NCBI GenBank assembly: GCA_016841905.1
Contig: JAENYF010000001.1
Coordinates: forward strand, 62,001 to 126,000
Direction: 5' to 3'
From: Desulfoscipio geothermicus
GTDB taxonomy: Bacteria > Bacillota > Desulfotomaculia > Desulfotomaculales > Desulfallaceae
Length of the DNA: 64,000 nucleotides
The notes beneath the pieces are model-generated. The model was not told the DNA's origin. It saw nothing but the letters and a program-made list of their open reading frames with translations, and made no database searches. Position numbers and translations under genes: made by a program. Below, in pieces: positions 29,708 to 38,983 of the stretch (within the stretch, counting starts at the first letter, position 1; each line of letters opens with the position of its first letter).

Positions 29708-29775
29708 ATTTAAACTTGTACTGGAAATAAAATCTAACAATGTGGTATGATAATTGTTACAAGGAGGTGTTGCCT

Positions 29776-30684
29776 GTGGAACAGACAATGTTCACTAATG
29801 AGGTGGTTTTATCTTGGCTCCAGTATTTTTCACGGAACGTTGATTTTAATCTGACCAAACTGAAGATGCTGGACATTACAGGGAAGAATAAGAACCTGCT
29901 TCCGACCGTGATGAGCAACCGGGCAGTGCTGGTATTTACGGACGCCGGACATCCGGATATCTTCTATGACATGTGGAATGCGGAACTAGGTGACTGCGAT
30001 ATCTGGTACAATGAGGGCTCAGAGCCGGCCGGTGAGATCAAGCACAACAAGGTCTCAGACATGATAAACCGCGGGATTAATGCCTCTGCAGCTATGTTGA
30101 TTATGAATCCTAACGCTGCAACTAATTATCAGATAGGTATTGAGAATAGCCGTTTCTCCTGCGGCTCTGTTCATTATGTGTGCCGGGAAGTTCGGGCGGT
30201 TATAATGAGCAAGCTCAATTTGGGGGACCAGGATAATATATGTATCATCTCAGGTGAGAGCATCGCAGTGGAGGCCGCCATGATTGCTGCTGAGGGCAGT
30301 GTCATCGCTGTGGAATATGACCACCGGGATCGGATTACCATGAAATGTAATGTTGACAAGTTTGGCCTGAACAACGTAATCATCGTTGAATCCCTGAATG
30401 ATGATATCCTAGCTAATCTGCCGGTACCGGACGTAGCGTTTATCGTGGCATCTCCCAGGATCGGCAGTGAAATAAAGAGTCTACTGGCTATCAATCCCGC
30501 CATAGAATTTGTCATCTACACCCTGGATTTCGAAATGCTGACGTCTCTGCCTGCTTTGTTTCGGGAAAACGGTTTGGAGCGTACTGAAGCCATCCATATA
30601 GGGGTTTCGCGAGTCAATAGCAAAAAAATGGTGGAGCCATTTCCAGCCCCCTGGCTGATTTCCGGCAACAGAGTTAAAAGATAG
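29776..30684 (+). CDS. CbiT/CobL-like SAM-fold protein
   Basis: 302 residues from GTG 29776, with AAGGAGGTG seven bases upstream; an in-frame ATG at 29740 has no ribosome site. The C-terminal half resembles the precorrin-8w decarboxylating methyltransferase fold (ICIISGESIAVEAAMIAAEG; SVIAVEYDHRDRITMKCNVD; PDVAFIVASPRIGSEIKSLL). The glycine-rich SAM loop is degenerate (GES instead of GxG), so methyl transfer is uncertain. The N-terminal half was not recognised. Follows the oxidoreductase operon by 68 bases. Confidence 0.55.
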   Translation: MEQTMFTNEVVLSWLQYFSRNVDFNLTKLKMLDITGKNKNLLPTVMSNRAVLVFTDAGHPDIFYDMWNAELGDCDIWYNEGSEPAGEIKHNKVSDMINRGINASAAMLIMNPNAATNYQIGIENSRFSCGSVHYVCREVRAVIMSKLNLGDQDNICIISGESIAVEAAMIAAEGSVIAVEYDHRDRITMKCNVDKFGLNNVIIVESLNDDILANLPVPDVAFIVASPRIGSEIKSLLAINPAIEFVIYTLDFEMLTSLPALFRENGLERTEAIHIGVSRVNSKKMVEPFPAPWLISGNRVKR

Positions 30685-30771
30685 TATTAACGTGGCGGGC
30701 AGGATATCGCCGGCATAGAGTCAGACTGGTTAATTGAGCAATAAGTCAGACATTTTTTTAGAGCAAGTGCA

Positions 30772-30800
30772 AAGGACACCCTTGGGTGTCCTTAAATATT
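30772..30800 (+). terminator. Hairpin terminator after the CbiT-like gene
   Basis: AAGGACACCC (30772-30781) and GGGTGTCCTT (30784-30793) form a ten-pair perfect stem with a two-base connection; a weak T/A tract follows. It separates the gene from the histidine kinase. Confidence 0.7.
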
Positions 30801-30940
30801 TGAAAGTGTCAGTACGGCTTTAAAAAGTTAACATAAAATTTATTGTATAACAAAATATTACATTGTTCTTCGAAGGATAAATGAATCTGCTGTATAAATA
30901 ATAAATAGTCAATAATTTCGTCAACGAGGGGTTGTATATT

Positions 30941-32845
30941 TTGACTACCACTGAAGATGAGATATCTAAACAGTCTGAACAATCTAAACAATCTGCACAA
31001 TATAATGAGCGTATAAAAGAGCTTGAAGCTGAAACTATAAGGTTTGAAGAAGAAATCGGAAAAGAAAAACTGCTTGAAAGCCAAGAACTTTACCATGCCA
31101 TATTTAATAACAGCCTTGACGGTATTTTATTAACCATTCCAGGTGGTACTATACTATCAGCTAACCCTGCTGCATGCCATATGTTTGGTAGAACCGAAAA
31201 GGAGTTATGTGCTGTCCGGCTGAATGAAATCTTTGATATGGATGACTCAAGAGTTGTGAAAGCCTTAAAGGAAAGAAAAAAAGAAGGAAGTATTTCCAGT
31301 GGGATGACACTGTTACGCAAAGATGGAACGAAATTTGATGCTGAAGTAACAGCAAAGCTATTTAAACATAGTAATGGTCAAATTTTATCCAGCATGATTG
31401 TAAGGGATATAACTGGATGCAAAAAGACAGAAGAAGCTCTTCGTTTGTCCGATGATAAATTCTATAAAGCCTTCTATTATAATCAAACAGCAATGGGCAT
31501 CATAAGACTTAAAGACGGTGTATATATAGATGTGAACAATAGTTATGCAAAAGTATTCGGTTATAAACGGGAAGAAATGACAGGTAAAAGTGTTATAGAA
31601 CTCGGTGTCTGGACAGATCTGAAGTATAAGAAAGAAATGGAGAAACAACTTATTGATAATGGTTATATCAGGAATCACGAATATGAATTTAGACGCAAAT
31701 CTGGCGAGACTGGTTATATGGTTTCAACTGTTACATTAATAGATATAGATGGTGAAAGGTGTATACTTTCTTCTTCAATTGATATCGCTGAAAATAAGAA
31801 AGCAGCAAAGGATTTGCGTTTGTCAAAAGAATTATTCTATAAAACTTTTACTTATAACCCGCTGCTAGTAGCTATATCAATAAAAAATGGTATGCTTATA
31901 GAAGTTAATGAAACCTTTGTAAAGAGGTGTGGCTATACCAAGGAAGAGTTGATTGGGTGTACAGTAACTGATATTCATCTCTGGGATATAAACGAACGTC
32001 TTAAATATATCGAAGAGATTGAGAAAAATGGTTTTGTCGAAAACTTTGAAACAAAGTATTATACCAAATCGGGTGAGCCGTTGAATGTTTTACTGTCAGG
32101 GGTTACCATAACATGGAATAACGAGAGGTGTATTCTTACTATTGCAAATGATATTACAGAGTTAAGACGTTACCAGAATGAAATTGCACGTTTAGACCGT
32201 TTGAACTTGGTCGGAGAGATGGCTGCTGGAATCGGTCACGAAATTCGTAATCCTATGACGTTTGTGAGAGGTTTTCTGCAATTACTTGGGGGTAAGGACA
32301 GGTATGCTCAGGACAAGGAATATATGGATTTAATGATCGATGAGCTGGACAGAGCTAATTCTATTATAACTGAGTTTCTTTCACTGGCTAAGAACAAGGC
32401 TGTTGAATTGAAAAGGCAAAATCTAAACCAGAAGATTAGGACTATCTTACCTCTGCTCCAGGCTGATGCCATGAAACAGGATAAAAGTATCATAGTGGAA
32501 CTTGGTGATATTCCATACATACTAATTGATAGAAATGAGATTAAACAGCTTATCCTTAACCTTGTTCGTAATGGTCTTGAAGCAATGTCACCCGGCGGAC
32601 TTCTGTCCATCAAAACATTCAAAGATGATGACAGGATAGTCCTTGCAGTGCAAGACCAAGGTGCGGGAATTGCGCCAGAAGCCTTGGAGAAAATTGGAAC
32701 ACCGTTTTTTACAACTAAAGACAATGGAACGGGTCTGGGGCTTGCTGTTTGCTTTAGCATTGCTCAGAGAAATAATGCCAAAATAGATATTGAAACTGGT
32801 TCTACTGGAACAACGTTTTATGTAAGATTTAAAACCCAAACATAA
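30941..32845 (+). CDS. Soluble PAS-domain sensor histidine kinase (sporulation-kinase type)
   Basis: 634 residues from TTG 30941, ten bases after GAGGGG. No membrane segment. A coiled start is followed by three PAS domains (about 45-165, 170-290, 295-410; e.g. FNNSLDGILLTIPGGTILSA, FGYKREEMTGKSVIELG, CGYTKEELIGCTVTDIH). HisKA has the phospho-His in GIGHEIRNPMTFVRGFLQLL; the ATPase has N box NLVRNGLEAM, G1 DQGAGIAPEAL and G2 GTGLGLAVC. No response regulator is adjacent, as in orphan kinases feeding Spo0F/Spo0A. Signal unknown. Confidence 0.9.
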   Translation: MTTTEDEISKQSEQSKQSAQYNERIKELEAETIRFEEEIGKEKLLESQELYHAIFNNSLDGILLTIPGGTILSANPAACHMFGRTEKELCAVRLNEIFDMDDSRVVKALKERKKEGSISSGMTLLRKDGTKFDAEVTAKLFKHSNGQILSSMIVRDITGCKKTEEALRLSDDKFYKAFYYNQTAMGIIRLKDGVYIDVNNSYAKVFGYKREEMTGKSVIELGVWTDLKYKKEMEKQLIDNGYIRNHEYEFRRKSGETGYMVSTVTLIDIDGERCILSSSIDIAENKKAAKDLRLSKELFYKTFTYNPLLVAISIKNGMLIEVNETFVKRCGYTKEELIGCTVTDIHLWDINERLKYIEEIEKNGFVENFETKYYTKSGEPLNVLLSGVTITWNNERCILTIANDITELRRYQNEIARLDRLNLVGEMAAGIGHEIRNPMTFVRGFLQLLGGKDRYAQDKEYMDLMIDELDRANSIITEFLSLAKNKAVELKRQNLNQKIRTILPLLQADAMKQDKSIIVELGDIPYILIDRNEIKQLILNLVRNGLEAMSPGGLLSIKTFKDDDRIVLAVQDQGAGIAPEALEKIGTPFFTTKDNGTGLGLAVCFSIAQRNNAKIDIETGSTGTTFYVRFKTQT

Positions 32846-32889
32846 ATATACATTTATTGAGAGTATTATTGTGGTATGATATTATACTA

Positions 32890-33119
32890 AAAACTAAAAT
32901 CTTACTCAATTTTGTAAAAGATACTGACTTAAGGTTAGTTCTTAAGCAAGGTTTACAAGTACTAACAAATGAAATTGACACTTTAGAAAAAATTATCGAT
33001 ACAATACAAGAAATACCTTTCGGAGTTTCTTAATTGAAGAAACTAGTTTATACAATGATCTATTGGAGTATGGAATGATGAAAGACTGGATAAACGAACC
33101 TCTTGCATTTCGGGTATAA
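32890..33119 (+). pseudogene. DUF3231-family remnant
   Basis: The N part reads NFVKDTDLRLVLKQGLQVLT then NEIDTLEKIIDTIQEIPF; after a frameshift near 33015 the last part reads EETSLYNDLLEYGMMKDWIN-EPLAF. Both match pieces of DUF3231 (CotF-like bacterial proteins), whose middle is missing here. A second remnant of the same family ending lies at 37320-37433. Confidence 0.6.
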
Positions 33120-33180
33120 AAAGCGAATTGTTAGTGGCTAATGCACATTTCCACTAAGGTGTAGGCCAACTACGCATATA

Positions 33181-33230
33181 AGCCGGGGTAAAGCGAAACT
33201 TTCGATTCTTCGCGACCGGGCTTTTTTTGT
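33181..33230 (+). terminator. Terminator-like hairpin
   Basis: AAGCC...GGCTT with an inner GCGAA/TTCGC stem, followed by TTTTTTT (about 33223-33229). It follows the DUF3231 remnant. The fold has a mismatch, so it is only moderately strong. Confidence 0.5.
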
Positions 33231-33394
33231 TGTCCCATAGCTTGCTTCCTGGCCGGCTACACCGAAAAAAATATTGACATTTGCTGCGCAATTTACTGAA
33301 CGATTGATGAATCATTACTCCCGGTAATGGGTGTACCGGTTAGATCTGCAGAAAAATATTCAAATAGGCAAAAATATAGATAAGGAGTGGATAC

Positions 33395-33611
33395 GGATTA
33401 CGCTTTCACATGTTGGATGAAAATCCGGAGTTTGAGTTGAAAGCAACCAACTCTGGATGTTTAACATTCTCGTCCCCGACATTAAAGATACATTTTCAAA
33501 GGCGATTAGCGCGGGCTGTATAGATGTGCAACCGGTACTGAATTGCCTGATTATGGAGGGTCAAATGCTATATTTATAGACGCTTTCGGCTAAGAAGTGA
33601 AATTGAATAAC
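33395..33611 (+). pseudogene. VOC/PhnB-like (glyoxalase-fold) remnant
   Basis: Pieces in several frames read FHMLDENPEFEL, then NILVPDIKDTFSKAISAGCI and ELPDYGGSNAIFIDAFG. These are the typical blocks of PhnB-like VOC proteins. At least three single-base breaks interrupt it, near 33450, 33537 and 33590. The first domain half is missing, so it is not functional. Confidence 0.65.
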
Positions 33612-33824
33612 AATATTTGGCTTAATAGCTCTTATATCAACAAGCCAAACACAGGATTCCCTGCGCTCGGAGGCAAATGCCAAATCATAAAGTATCATAA
33701 TTAACTCATAGCCATATATAAGATACATTTATGCTATTTATAAAGGATTTAATGCTCTCGTGGTTAAAATAAAGATGAAAGAAAGCAGTTATCGTTGATT
33801 ATGAAGCGTAGTGGAGGCAAAGGC

Positions 33825-34247
33825 ATGCTAAATCTGGATGAAGAGGTGCGCCGCAGGGCGGAAAAGTATTTTGACGATGGTTATAATTGCGCTCAGGCAG
33901 TGGCTTTGAGCAATATTGAAGTTTATAATGGCCGCACTGAAGGCATTATTCAGCTTACTGCCGGTTTTGGGCATGGGATGAATTCCGGGTGCGCCTGTGG
34001 CGCGGTTACCGGTGGGGTGGTGGCGATAGGCGCTTTGCTGGCAGGTCCCGATATTAAGGGGTTTGACCGGACAATTGCTAAGCTTACAGCTGAACTGCAC
34101 CGCCGGTTTGTCGGCGAGTTTGGCTTAACTTGCTGCAAAAAGATTACCGTAACCACCGCTGCGATCACTTTGGAATTATTGCTGTCGCAAAAAGCAAATA
34201 TTAACGGTGCCGGTCACTGTACAAGCGCTCTAAATGAGCCGGACTAA
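33825..34247 (+). CDS. C_GCxxG_C_C family redox protein
   Basis: 140 residues from ATG 33825, seven bases after GGAGG; the upstream in-frame ATG has no ribosome site. The family Cys pattern is visible: GYNCAQAV, then SGCACGAVTGG and LTCCKK. These proteins carry conserved cysteines thought to bind an Fe-S cluster or act in redox; the exact reaction is unknown. The gene sits in an otherwise decayed island. Confidence 0.82.
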   Translation: MLNLDEEVRRRAEKYFDDGYNCAQAVALSNIEVYNGRTEGIIQLTAGFGHGMNSGCACGAVTGGVVAIGALLAGPDIKGFDRTIAKLTAELHRRFVGEFGLTCCKKITVTTAAITLELLLSQKANINGAGHCTSALNEPD

Positions 34248-34670
34248 CTCCCAGCAGGTAAAGAAATTTTATTTTATGCATCAGCCAGGCAGTCTGCCAT
34301 TTGCCGTAAGTAAGCCAGCGCCTGGCCGAAGTTATCACGGGCCCTTTTAACAACACGGTCTTTCCCGCCGGCCTTAGTTTTCGGGAGAATATCCAGTCTT
34401 CCATTAATTCAACTACGGGATAGCCTCTCACTTGCAGGAAGTCCTGGCGCCTGACGAAGATAGCTTGAACACCAAAATAGATGCCGGTTAAAGCTGCTCT
34501 CAGGTTGGAGCCAAGCGCCGCCAGGTAAAAAAACAGGCCGGGTTGATCAAATCTCAATTTGAAAGCGCCACTGACTACCTTTTGATTAGCCAGGGCTGTT
34601 TTGATTTGCTGCAAGCCATTGCCGGGAAGCTTTGTATCGCTATGCAGGAAAAGCAAATCTCCCCTGAAGC
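34201..34670 (-). pseudogene. Family 2 glycosyltransferase (arsenosugar/selenodomain-associated type), N-terminus lost
   Basis: About 155 residues starting abruptly at LLFLHSDTKLPGNGLQQIK, where intact TIGR04283-type proteins already have about 75 residues upstream, so the nucleotide-sugar loop is gone. The rest is intact (ALTGIYFGVQAIFVRRQDFL, GYPVVELMEDWIFSRKLRP). Family members are reported from arsenosugar/selenodomain radical SAM clusters. The break point near 34670 coincides with the start of a truncated radical SAM gene on the other strand, indicating one deletion that cut both. Antisense sequence beyond it is not coding. Confidence 0.72.
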
Positions 34671-35373
34671 AGCACTTGACCTGGAGCAATCCGGGGCGAA
34701 CGCCATTTATCTCATGGCCACTGCCCAGTTAAACTTCCAGCGTTTTTTGGAGATGGGGCGGCAGGTCAGGCGGGAGCTCCGGACCAGCATACCGCTTATT
34801 GCCAATATGGCTGACTTTAATGATGAGCAGGCCGTGGCTTTGCGCCAGGTTGGCTTTGCCGGGATTTATCACGCGGTGCGCATGGGCGAGGGCGTTGTGA
34901 ACCGCATTAAGCTGGAGGACCGGCTGCAGTCCATAAAGGCTGCCAGGCGGGCTGGACTGGCTATAGGCACCTGTGTGGAGCCGATTGGACCTGAGCACTC
35001 TGTTGAGGAAATTGTCGAGAAAATAATCATCGCCAGGGAGGCTAAGCCTGGCTTCAGCGGGGCGATGCGCCGGGTGACGCTGCCTGGGACTTCCTTAAGC
35101 CAATATGGTATGGTGGGTGAGGCACGGATGGCCCTGATTGTAGGAGTAGTCCGCCTAGCCACCCCTCGGGAGGTGCCGGGTAACTGTACCCATGAACCTA
35201 ACGTAATCGGGGCGGTGGCCGGGGCTAACCTGTTCTGGGCCGAAGCGGGCAGCAACCCGCGTGATGTGGTTAATTATACTGAAACAAACCGTGGTTTTGA
35301 CGTGGGCAGATGCAAGGAAATTCTTGTTGACGCCGGCTGGCAAGTCTTAGAAGGCCCGTCTAAATTATGTTAA
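34665..35373 (+). pseudogene. Radical SAM (biotin-synthase-like) protein, N-terminus with CxxxCxxC lost
   Basis: From about 34665 the frame reads ALDLEQSGANAIYLMATAQL, then IPLIANMADFNDEQAVALRQ, GLAIGTCVEPIGPEHSVEEI, and LPGTSLSQYGMVGEARMALI, the core and C-terminus of a BioB-like radical SAM enzyme. The first about 80-100 residues with the cluster-binding Cys triad are missing; the open frame to the left (34543-34665) is antisense to the glycosyltransferase. Enzyme activity is therefore impossible as written. Terminal GWQVLEGPSKLC is intact. Confidence 0.75.
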
Positions 35374-35454
35374 GCATTAAGCTATCCTGAGGGCAATGTT
35401 ATCCTGAGCGTTAGCGGCATGGATGTCTATAAGGAGAAGGAGGTGACTAGTTTA

Positions 35455-36139
35455 GTGAAAACATATTCCGCGGGTATCAGGGAAAAATATTGTTCCTGGC
35501 TGTGCTCGGTGGTATCTACTTTCTTGTTCCCTGGGTCAAGATCCATGTTAACCAGGCCTTCTTTATTTTAAGCAACGTAGATGTGGAGATAGTGCGTGGC
35601 TATATTTTGAGCTTCGGCATCTGGGCGCCCGTTGTCTCCTTTGTCTTAATGATGTTTCAGTCTGTGGCGGCGCCGCTGCCGGCCTCTTCGGCTGGGTCTA
35701 CGGGGCTATACTTTCCTGGTCCAGCGCGATGGCCGGGGCAGTGCTTTGTTTTTATATTGCCAGGTACCTGGGCAGGGATACGGTAGTCAAGTTTACCTCC
35801 GTTAAAGCGCTGAAAAGCGTCGATGATTTTTTCGAGCATTATGGTAAATATGCCATCCTAATTGCCCGGCTTCTGCCCTTTATTTCTTTTGATATTGTCA
35901 GCTATGCTGCCGGATTGACTGCGATGGGATTTTGGCCGTTTTTTATCGCTACCGGGGTGGGCCAACTGCCGTCGACAATTGTTTATTCCTATATCGGCGG
36001 AATGCTTACCGGTTCAATAAGAACAATGGTCTTTGGCCTGTTAATGCTTTTTGCCCTGAGCGCTTTACTGGTGCTCTTGAAGAATGTTTGGAAAGATAAA
36101 AAGCTAAAGGAGGGAAATAAGTTTGTGGAAGAGATTTAA
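35455..36139 (+). pseudogene. TVP38/TMEM64 (DedA-like) membrane protein, broken
   Basis: After GTG 35455 (ribosome site AAGGAGGTG) the family sequence appears in a shifted frame as FRGYQGKILFLAVLGGIYFL to FQSVAAPLPA. It then jumps frame to AGLFGWVYGAILSWSSAMAG and runs on to the stop at 36139. Intact relatives have about eight more residues (FLITFAN-like) at the second join, so a deletion of roughly 25 bases with frame change is likely; the first break looks like one missing A. Conserved GQLPSTIVYSYIGG is present. Confidence 0.75.
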
Positions 36140-37086
36140 GTGCCGGCAGCTGTTGCTGGTACTGCTGGTTCTGGTGCTTACTTTGGCCGTCAGCAACTGT
36201 GGAAAGGAGTCGGCGTCTGTAGACAAGCAATCAATCAAGGAATTTGACATCTCAGTTTATCAGAATAACAATTTTCTCATCACGCCTCAACAGCTGCATT
36301 CCATGTTGGACAGCGAAAACCTGGTCTTGCTTGACTGCAATAATCCTAGTATTTACGCCAAAGAACACATTCCCGGCGCTATCGGGATTGGCTTACAGGG
36401 TTTTTGTGATATTGTGGGCAAACCTGGCGATTCGGGTTGGGGGACCATAAAGGATAAAGAAGATTTGCAGAAAACCTTGGCCTCGTTGGGTATAGACAGG
36501 GAAAAGACGGTGGTTTTTTACTCGGATCTTACCGCCGGCCCGGGAGCCGATGGTAGAGCTGTTTGGCAGTTAAAGATGGCCGGGATGGATAATGTGAAGA
36601 TGCTGGTTGGGGGATCTACTTCCTGGAAAGAGTTGGGGTACCCGACAGCCAAAGAAGTAACCCAGCCTAAACCTGTTTCCGGAGTGGTATTGCAAGATTA
36701 CGATCAGAGGTATCTAGCCACAAAAGATTATGTCTTTGATAATTTAGGTAAAAAAGTGATTATCGACTGCCGTACAGAAGGGAATATCAAGGTTCCCAAA
36801 AGGCCGGGGAACCCCGTGGCGGACACATTAAAGGGGCGGTACATTTAGAATGGAAAGATTTGCTTAATCAAGACGCTACACTTTTAAGAGTCCTGAGGAG
36901 ATAAAAACGCTGATGGCCTCTATTGATGTACAACCGGAAGATGATTTTATAGTTTACTGAACTATGGGTATTAGATCTGGTTATATGACCATGATCCTCA
37001 GAGCCGTAGGCTTTGAGAATGCTAGAAACTATGAAGGCTCTATCTATGAGTGGAGTGGGGACCCGCGTATGCCGATGGAGAAGTAA
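36123..37086 (+). pseudogene. Exported tandem rhodanese (sulfurtransferase), two frameshifts and UGA at the catalytic Cys
   Basis: Starts TTG 36123 after AAGGAGGG; N-terminal hydrophobic signal (LLLVLLVLVLTLAVSNC, lipobox-like). First rhodanese domain (HIPGAIGIGLQGF) lacks a catalytic Cys (FYSDLTAG), as is normal. The second (VIIDCRTEGN... KGAVHLEWKDLL ... SPEEIKTLMASIDVQPEDDF) needs single-base corrections near 36833 (AAAGGGG) and 36882 (CTTTT). Its active loop reads IVY-[UGA]-TMGIRSG, TGA at 36958-36960 being exactly the catalytic Cys position. Either a decaying selenoprotein gene or one with base-call errors. A strong terminator follows. Confidence 0.72.
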
Positions 37087-37095
37087 CTAACTGCT

Positions 37096-37147
37096 GCCGG
37101 ATAATTGCTGAACTATATTCGTTCAGCGGTTGTCCGGCTTTTTTTTG
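37096..37147 (+). terminator. Rho-independent terminator after the rhodanese gene
   Basis: GCCGGATAATTGCTGAAC (37096 on) pairs with GTTCAGCGGTTGTCCGGC, loop TATATTC, then eight T. Long, nearly perfect stem. Confidence 0.9.
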
Positions 37148-37319
37148 GTTAAAAGGGTGCGGTTTGCGTGCAGTTTAGCTGCTTTTGGCGGTGCTATGAT
37201 AGTAATAGGCATAAACATCCACCACTCAGGGAAGGATTAACAATAATAGAAGTATCTTGAGGGGAGGGGCCGGTGCTGCCAATTTTTAAAACTGATGCCT
37301 CAGGAACGACGGCCTGCGT

Positions 37320-37433
37320 TCTTTTTTCATAAAACTGCTGAAAACAGAGATTGAGCTTTACAACAATGTGCTCAAGTATGGCAAGATGAAGAGCTGGACC
37401 AAAGTACCGCCGATGTATGTCAATAAAAAATAA
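37320..37433 (+). pseudogene. DUF3231-family C-terminal remnant
   Basis: Reads FFIKLLKTEIELYNNVLKYG then KMKSWTKVPPMYVNKK and stops at 37433. This is the conserved end of DUF3231 proteins; the N-terminal part is absent. It parallels the remnant at 32890-33119, and the two lie on either side of the decayed island. Confidence 0.6.
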
Positions 37434-37714
37434 GGCTTAAGCTTATTTAGGTAGGACGCTGGCTGTCTGGTCGGTGTCCTTTTGCTGTGCCCCCTGAAGG
37501 AAATGTAAATCATCAATTGATGCCTGAATCGCATAACACTATAATTCTCAGGGAACAAATACTATTAATGATTTTAAATCTTGTTCCTCGCTGCTGCTTG
37601 GGATTATTTGTAATTGACCGCTTACTTTGAGGGGATACAACCTGAGGAGCAGAGAACCATGACGCGGCATTTTGCCTCGGTATGTCATAAGCCAAGAAAG
37701 GATGAGACTGTTTC

Positions 37715-38272
37715 ATGCCTTTGCACTTTATTTACCCGGTTTATTCTGCGCTTTTAATGCTACTCGTGCTGGCGGTGGTGCCAAGAGAACAAATTAAAAA
37801 GTTATCGTTATTCGCTATTATTTTTGGTGCAGGTGCCGACCTTGTAGTTATCGTAGTAATTACTATACTCAGTGTTGGCGAATATATAAACATGGGTCCG
37901 TTTGGCTTTATGGGCATTCCTTTTTTCCCGCTTCTGGCTTGGACGGCCTTCTTTATCTTGTATTTTTATTTCATCCCCGAAAAACCCCCCTGGAAATATA
38001 TTTATGTCTTGCTTGCAGCCGGGTATAGCACCATGTTTTCTAACGTTTTGGAAAATTTGGGCATATTTCGTTGGAATTATGGAAACCTTGTTGTTCCATA
38101 TCTGATCTATTTAGGCTGGTTTTCTCTGGCCAGCTGGTATTACTTAAAGGATATAAGAGAAGAAAAAGTGCACGAAAAACAAAGTACCAACAATCAGAGC
38201 ACCACAAGTATCAGAATTTTAAGGGATCCGGCCTGGAAATTAAATCTCAATGTTAGGAAAAAAATTAAGTGA
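37715..38272 (+). CDS. CBO0543-type integral membrane protein
   Basis: 185 residues with about five membrane helices (FIYPVYSALLMLLVLAVVPR; PFFPLLAWTAFFILYFYFIP; YVLLAAGYSTMFSNVLENLG) and a basic cytoplasmic tail. It is a paralogue of the gene at 40765, sharing the PFGxxGIxFxxxxAWxxFFIxYFYFxPE block. Family known from spore formers; function unknown. Start ATG 37715, no strong ribosome site but TTTCATG context. Confidence 0.75.
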   Translation: MPLHFIYPVYSALLMLLVLAVVPREQIKKLSLFAIIFGAGADLVVIVVITILSVGEYINMGPFGFMGIPFFPLLAWTAFFILYFYFIPEKPPWKYIYVLLAAGYSTMFSNVLENLGIFRWNYGNLVVPYLIYLGWFSLASWYYLKDIREEKVHEKQSTNNQSTTSIRILRDPAWKLNLNVRKKIK

Positions 38273-38450
38273 CTCATACCCTGCTCAACTCATTTAACCT
38301 TTGTTCTACTATAATATGTTAATTTATTGCAGTGGGTCTACTATTAATTGTTTGGTGAGCATCCGGTGGTAAGCCCGGTAACACTTTCTATCGGGTCGGC
38401 ATATTATATAGCGTAAAAAAATACAAATTTAACTAAGGAGGAATGTGTCG

Positions 38451-38555
38451 ATGGGCGGAAGTGCACCTTATTTTGATGGCAGTTTTATTCTTTTTCTGAT
38501 TCTGATTTTGCTGGTGTTTGGCATGGGATTCTTCGGCTACTATGGAGCTAAATAA
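38451..38555 (+). CDS. YjcZ-like small hydrophobic peptide
   Basis: 34 residues, MGGSAPYFDGSFILFLILIL then a Gly/Tyr-rich end (GMGFFGYYGAK). The pattern fits YjcZ-type sporulation peptides, single membrane helices found in many Bacilli and Clostridia. AAGGAGG lies nine bases upstream of ATG 38451. A hairpin CAAAGCGC/GCGCTTTG follows at 38563-38589 and a strong terminator at 38662. Confidence 0.8.
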   Translation: MGGSAPYFDGSFILFLILILLVFGMGFFGYYGAK

Positions 38556-38661
38556 TTTAACTCAAAGCGCTCCCCCTGCGGGCGCTTTGGTATAATCACC
38601 TCCTGTACAGAATATAATTAATCAACACCCCCGACAAAATAATCCACATATTATTCTGTCT

Positions 38662-38709
38662 CCCAGCCCCCGGTTCCGCGTGTGAAGGAACAGGGGCTGG
38701 GCTTTTTTT
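38662..38709 (+). terminator. Rho-independent terminator
   Basis: CCCAGCCCC (38662-38670) pairs with GGGGCTGGG (38693-38701), followed by CTTTTTTT. It ends transcription from the small-peptide gene and insulates hcp. Confidence 0.85.
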
Positions 38710-38888
38710 GAGGCCCCGGCGCTGCCGGTGGAGCTAGCCAAAGGATGCATTTATGGTTGCCGGGAGATTAAATTAAAATTTTCGATAATTGACTAATAAG
38801 CTGCTCTTCGCCGGTTAAGTTGGACAAGCACCCGGACCCGTTAAGTTGCTTAACTAAACTAATTAGTGATTAACTTAATACCCGTGGT

Positions 38889-38902
38889 GTGATCTGAATC
38901 AT
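38889..38902. promoter_or_regulatory. CRP/FNR-family (HcpR-like) operator candidate upstream of hcp
   Basis: GTGATCTGAATCAT is a near-palindrome of the GTGA-N-TCAC class used by CRP/FNR and HcpR regulators. It lies about 80 bases upstream of hcp. HcpR-type control of hcp under nitrosative stress is known in anaerobes; the link here rests on motif and position only. Confidence 0.4.
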
Positions 38903-38983
38903 AGTTTGCTGCTGCCCAGAGCGGTAAACTAATTACAACAAAGCAAATAAACGAAAAAAATAAACTTGAAGGGGGTAAAAAAT

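Noticed and set aside
33140-33236. Possible riboswitch upstream of the VOC remnant
   Set aside because: Only a terminator-like hairpin could be supported; no conserved riboswitch core was recognised.
34543-34665. N-terminal extension of the radical SAM frame
   Set aside because: This stretch is antisense to the glycosyltransferase coding sequence and has no radical SAM similarity.
36828-36840. A_AAG_GGG as a programmed -1 frameshift site in the rhodanese gene
   Set aside because: The heptamer fits the slippery pattern, but a second shift near 36882 is also needed and similar single-base losses occur in other genes, so decay or base-call error is simpler.
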